A stretch of 7,721 nucleotides of DNA, from NCBI GenBank assembly GCA_965371325.1, contig CBDUXZ010000081.1, positions 1 through 7,721 on the forward strand, in the 5' to 3' direction. The DNA comes from CBDUXZ01 sp965371325 [NCBI: uncultured bacterium]. Its GTDB lineage: Bacteria > JAUYMQ01. The position numbers and the translations under genes were made by a program. Below the pieces are notes generated by a model, which was not told the origin of the DNA, did no database searches, and saw only the letters and a list, made by a program, of their open reading frames with translations. Positions 5,987 to 7,721 of the stretch are shown here, piece after piece; within the stretch, counting starts at the first letter, position 1, and every line of letters begins with the position of its first letter.

Positions 5987-6954
5987 GCGACCTCTCCCTC
6001 CCGGGCGGCCGGATCGAGAAGAATCTTTCGCGCGCCCGGCGCCCCGGCGCGCTTGAGGGCAAGGGCGCCTGCCGAGAGCGGCATCGTGGCTTCAATCAGC
6101 GGCGCGACGTCGACATCGCCTCTCTCCAGCAGATCGATTGCCCGGTCGAAGGGCCCGCATCGCGAGCCCAGCACGGTAATCTCGTTCACCACCACGCGCG
6201 AGGTGTCGAGCGGCACGGGCTCTGCACAGGTGGTCTTGAGAACGATCGTCCCACGCGGACGGACGACACGCGCCGCCGCGTCGAAGCCCGCCGGTGATCC
6301 CGTGCACTCGACGACGACGTCCGCACCTCCGACCTCATCCTCTCCGAGGATGGGGGGGATTCCGGCTTTCTCGAACATGCGAAGCTTCCCCGCGTGCTTT
6401 CCCACCACGCGCACCTCTCGCGTGACCGTCCGAAGGACCTGCGCCGCAAGATAGCCGAGCTTGCCGTCCCCCAGGATGACAACGCGCTCGCCCGCCGCGA
6501 TCGGACGCTGCTCGAGAATGCGACAGCAGGCCGCGATGGGCTCGATGAGCGTCGCCGCATCGACCCCAATCCCCTGCGGTACGCGATGAAGGCTGCGTTC
6601 GGGAAGGGTCACGTATTCCGCGTGGGCACCGTCGCGTCCGAGAATGCCCATCACCGTCCGGCCGGGACAGTGCGTCCGTTCGCCCGCGCGGCACCATTCG
6701 CAGGCGCCACACCCGAGATTGATCTCGCCGGCCACGAGAAGCCCAATGAGCGCGGGATTCTCAGCGCGCTCCACCACGCCGCAGAACTCGTGGCCCAGGG
6801 TCCCGCTGAAATCCATGTAGCCCCGCGCGAGTTCGATGTCGGTGTTGCAGATCCCGGAGCGCTCCACGCGTATCAGCGCCTCCCCCCGCCCCGGCTCGGG
6901 AACCGGCACATCGGTCACCTGCACGCGTTGCCCCACCCGGCGCAAGGCCTTCAT
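5983..6954 (-). CDS. Zinc-dependent medium-chain alcohol dehydrogenase (MDR family)
   Basis: A 323-residue NAD(P)-dependent dehydrogenase. The GroES-like catalytic domain has SGICNTDIE (33-41) with catalytic-zinc ligand C36, GHEFCGVVE (54-62) with H55 and E56, and the structural-zinc cysteines C82, C85, C88 and C96. E138 in LIEPIAACC lies at a family-conserved position. The Rossmann domain begins VVILGDGKLGYLAAQVL (158-174) with an intact GxGxxG. It thus keeps both zinc sites and should oxidise an alcohol or polyol; relatives include sorbitol and threonine dehydrogenases, and the length is a little short for them. The ATG at 6954 overlaps the upstream permease stop (ATGA, 6951-6954) with GGGAGGGG about 5 bases upstream of it. 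The open frame continues to 7248, but that part is permease-gene shadow. Its position between the two permease genes suggests that it acts on the imported compound, which is inference; the substrate is unknown. Confidence 0.9.
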   Translation of the reverse strand: MKALRRVGQRVQVTDVPVPEPGRGEALIRVERSGICNTDIELARGYMDFSGTLGHEFCGVVERAENPALIGLLVAGEINLGCGACEWCRAGERTHCPGRTVMGILGRDGAHAEYVTLPERSLHRVPQGIGVDAATLIEPIAACCRILEQRPIAAGERVVILGDGKLGYLAAQVLRTVTREVRVVGKHAGKLRMFEKAGIPPILGEDEVGGADVVVECTGSPAGFDAAARVVRPRGTIVLKTTCAEPVPLDTSRVVVNEITVLGSRCGPFDRAIDLLERGDVDVAPLIEATMPLSAGALALKRAGAPGARKILLDPAAREGEVA

Positions 6955-7721
6955 GCCGTCCCCTCCCGTCGATCCATCTCCACGCGCGGATCGAGCCAGC
7001 GGTAGCTCACGTCCACGGCCAGGTTCGCAAGAATGACCAGCGCCGCGTAAACCACTGTGACGCCCATCACAAGCGGATAGTCGCGATTGGTCACGGCGGT
7101 GATGAAGAACCTTCCCATCCCGGGCACACCGAAGATGTACTCGACCACGAAAGAACCCGTCAGCAAATCGGCAAAGAGCGGGCCGAAGAGCGTCACGACG
7201 GGAAGGATCGAGTTCTTCAGCACATGACGCAGCGCCAGACGCCCCCATCCAACGCCCTTGGCAAGCGCCGCGGTGATGTAGGCGCGGTTCATGACGTCGA
7301 GAACGCTCGAGCGCGTAAGCCGTGCGATGAAGGCGGCGGGCGCCAGGCCCAGGGTGACGGCCGGGAGCACCATGTAGGACGGCCCCTCCCAGAGGGCCGG
7401 CGGGAGGAGCTTCCAGGTGTGGGCGAAGAGGAGGACGAGAAGAACGCCTATAACGAAGGTCGGAAGACTGATCCCTGTCGTGGCCACGAGCATGGTGAGC
7501 TTGTCGGACCAGCGCCCCCGCGTCATCCCCGCCAGAAGCCCTGCCACGATCCCGCCCAGGGTGCCGTACACCAGGGCGAGCAAGCCGAGCTGCGCGGAGA
7601 CGGGGAAGCTCTCGCGCAAAATGTCGTTTACGGAGCGACCGAGATATTTATAGGACGGGCCGAGGTCTCCGCGGGCCATCTGGCCCAGATAGCGGACGTA
7701 CTGCGAGATGAGCGGCTCGTC
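6951..7721 (-). CDS. ABC importer permease, DppB/OppB type (5' partial)
   Basis: The frame is open through the right edge, so the N-terminus is outside the window; 256 residues are visible of roughly 310-340 usual. The visible part starts at EPLISQYVRYLGQMARGDLG, matching the periplasmic segment after helix 1 (typically PLxxQYxxxLxxxxxGDLG). Helices follow at about 44-66, 76-103 and 115-135. The ATPase-docking loop is AYITAALAKGVGWGRLALRHVLKN (147-170), then FVVEYIFGVPGMG (191-203) and NRDYPLVMGV (212-221), and finally a last helix and DPRVEMDRR. These are standard for the DppB family of PepT importers. An in-frame ATG at 7679 is internal, since family sequence continues upstream of it. It shares ATGA with the dehydrogenase start and heads the visible operon. 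A solute-binding-protein gene would usually lie further upstream, beyond 7721. Confidence 0.93.
   Translation of the reverse strand, partial: DEPLISQYVRYLGQMARGDLGPSYKYLGRSVNDILRESFPVSAQLGLLALVYGTLGGIVAGLLAGMTRGRWSDKLTMLVATTGISLPTFVIGVLLVLLFAHTWKLLPPALWEGPSYMVLPAVTLGLAPAAFIARLTRSSVLDVMNRAYITAALAKGVGWGRLALRHVLKNSILPVVTLFGPLFADLLTGSFVVEYIFGVPGMGRFFITAVTNRDYPLVMGVTVVYAALVILANLAVDVSYRWLDPRVEMDRREGTA

Noticed and set aside
6955-7248. N-terminal extension of the dehydrogenase frame
   Set aside because: It lies inside the DppB-like coding region in another frame and reads as Arg/Ala-rich shadow. The dehydrogenase family begins at ATG 6954, which has a Shine-Dalgarno site and an ATGA overlap.

Overview
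The window is GC-rich bacterial DNA with tightly packed genes. It carries no RNA gene, CRISPR array, integrase or insertion sequence that I can see. The taxon cannot be fixed. The GC bias, GTG starts, overlapping ATGA junctions and a membrane/TPR protein of the TMTC type suggest an uncultured, probably Gram-negative environmental lineage (for example a deltaproteobacterial, acidobacterial, NC10 or Nitrospinota-like group). That placement is inference only.

Left half (1-4156), plus strand: the 26-codon tail of an unidentified gene; an inositol-monophosphatase family gene (156-968); four bases later, a SAM-dependent O-methyltransferase of the Methyltransf_2 family (973-2004); then a 448-base gap that is not empty. 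The gap holds the C-terminal third of an ABC-3 (ZnuB/MntB-like) metal-transporter permease whose upstream two-thirds are missing, so it is probably a gene remnant. A near-consensus sigma70-type promoter (TTGAAA, 17 bases, AATAAT) lies in the remnant's 3' end and points at the next gene. That gene (2453-4156) encodes a multi-pass membrane protein with a C-terminal TPR array and resembles the TMTC/GT-C protein O-glycosyltransferase group.

The two halves converge at 4157-4180. Right half (4181-7721), minus strand, read right to left: an ABC importer permease of the DppB/OppB type (5' end outside the window), a zinc-dependent medium-chain alcohol dehydrogenase, and a DppC/OppC-type permease. These three are joined by 4-base ATGA overlaps and are almost certainly one operon. 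After a 93-base spacer comes a DUF72 (YecE-like) gene. Its only good -10 box sits exactly where it would start transcription on the A of the ATG, suggesting a leaderless mRNA.

The dehydrogenase between the two permease genes suggests that the imported compound, or a product of it, carries an oxidisable hydroxyl, but no substrate can be named. No solute-binding protein or ATPase gene for the importer is in the window. I did not find a convincing undescribed multi-gene system. The best leads are the truncated ABC-3 gene with its embedded promoter, the dehydrogenase inside the permease pair, the TMTC-like protein, and the possible leaderless DUF72 gene.
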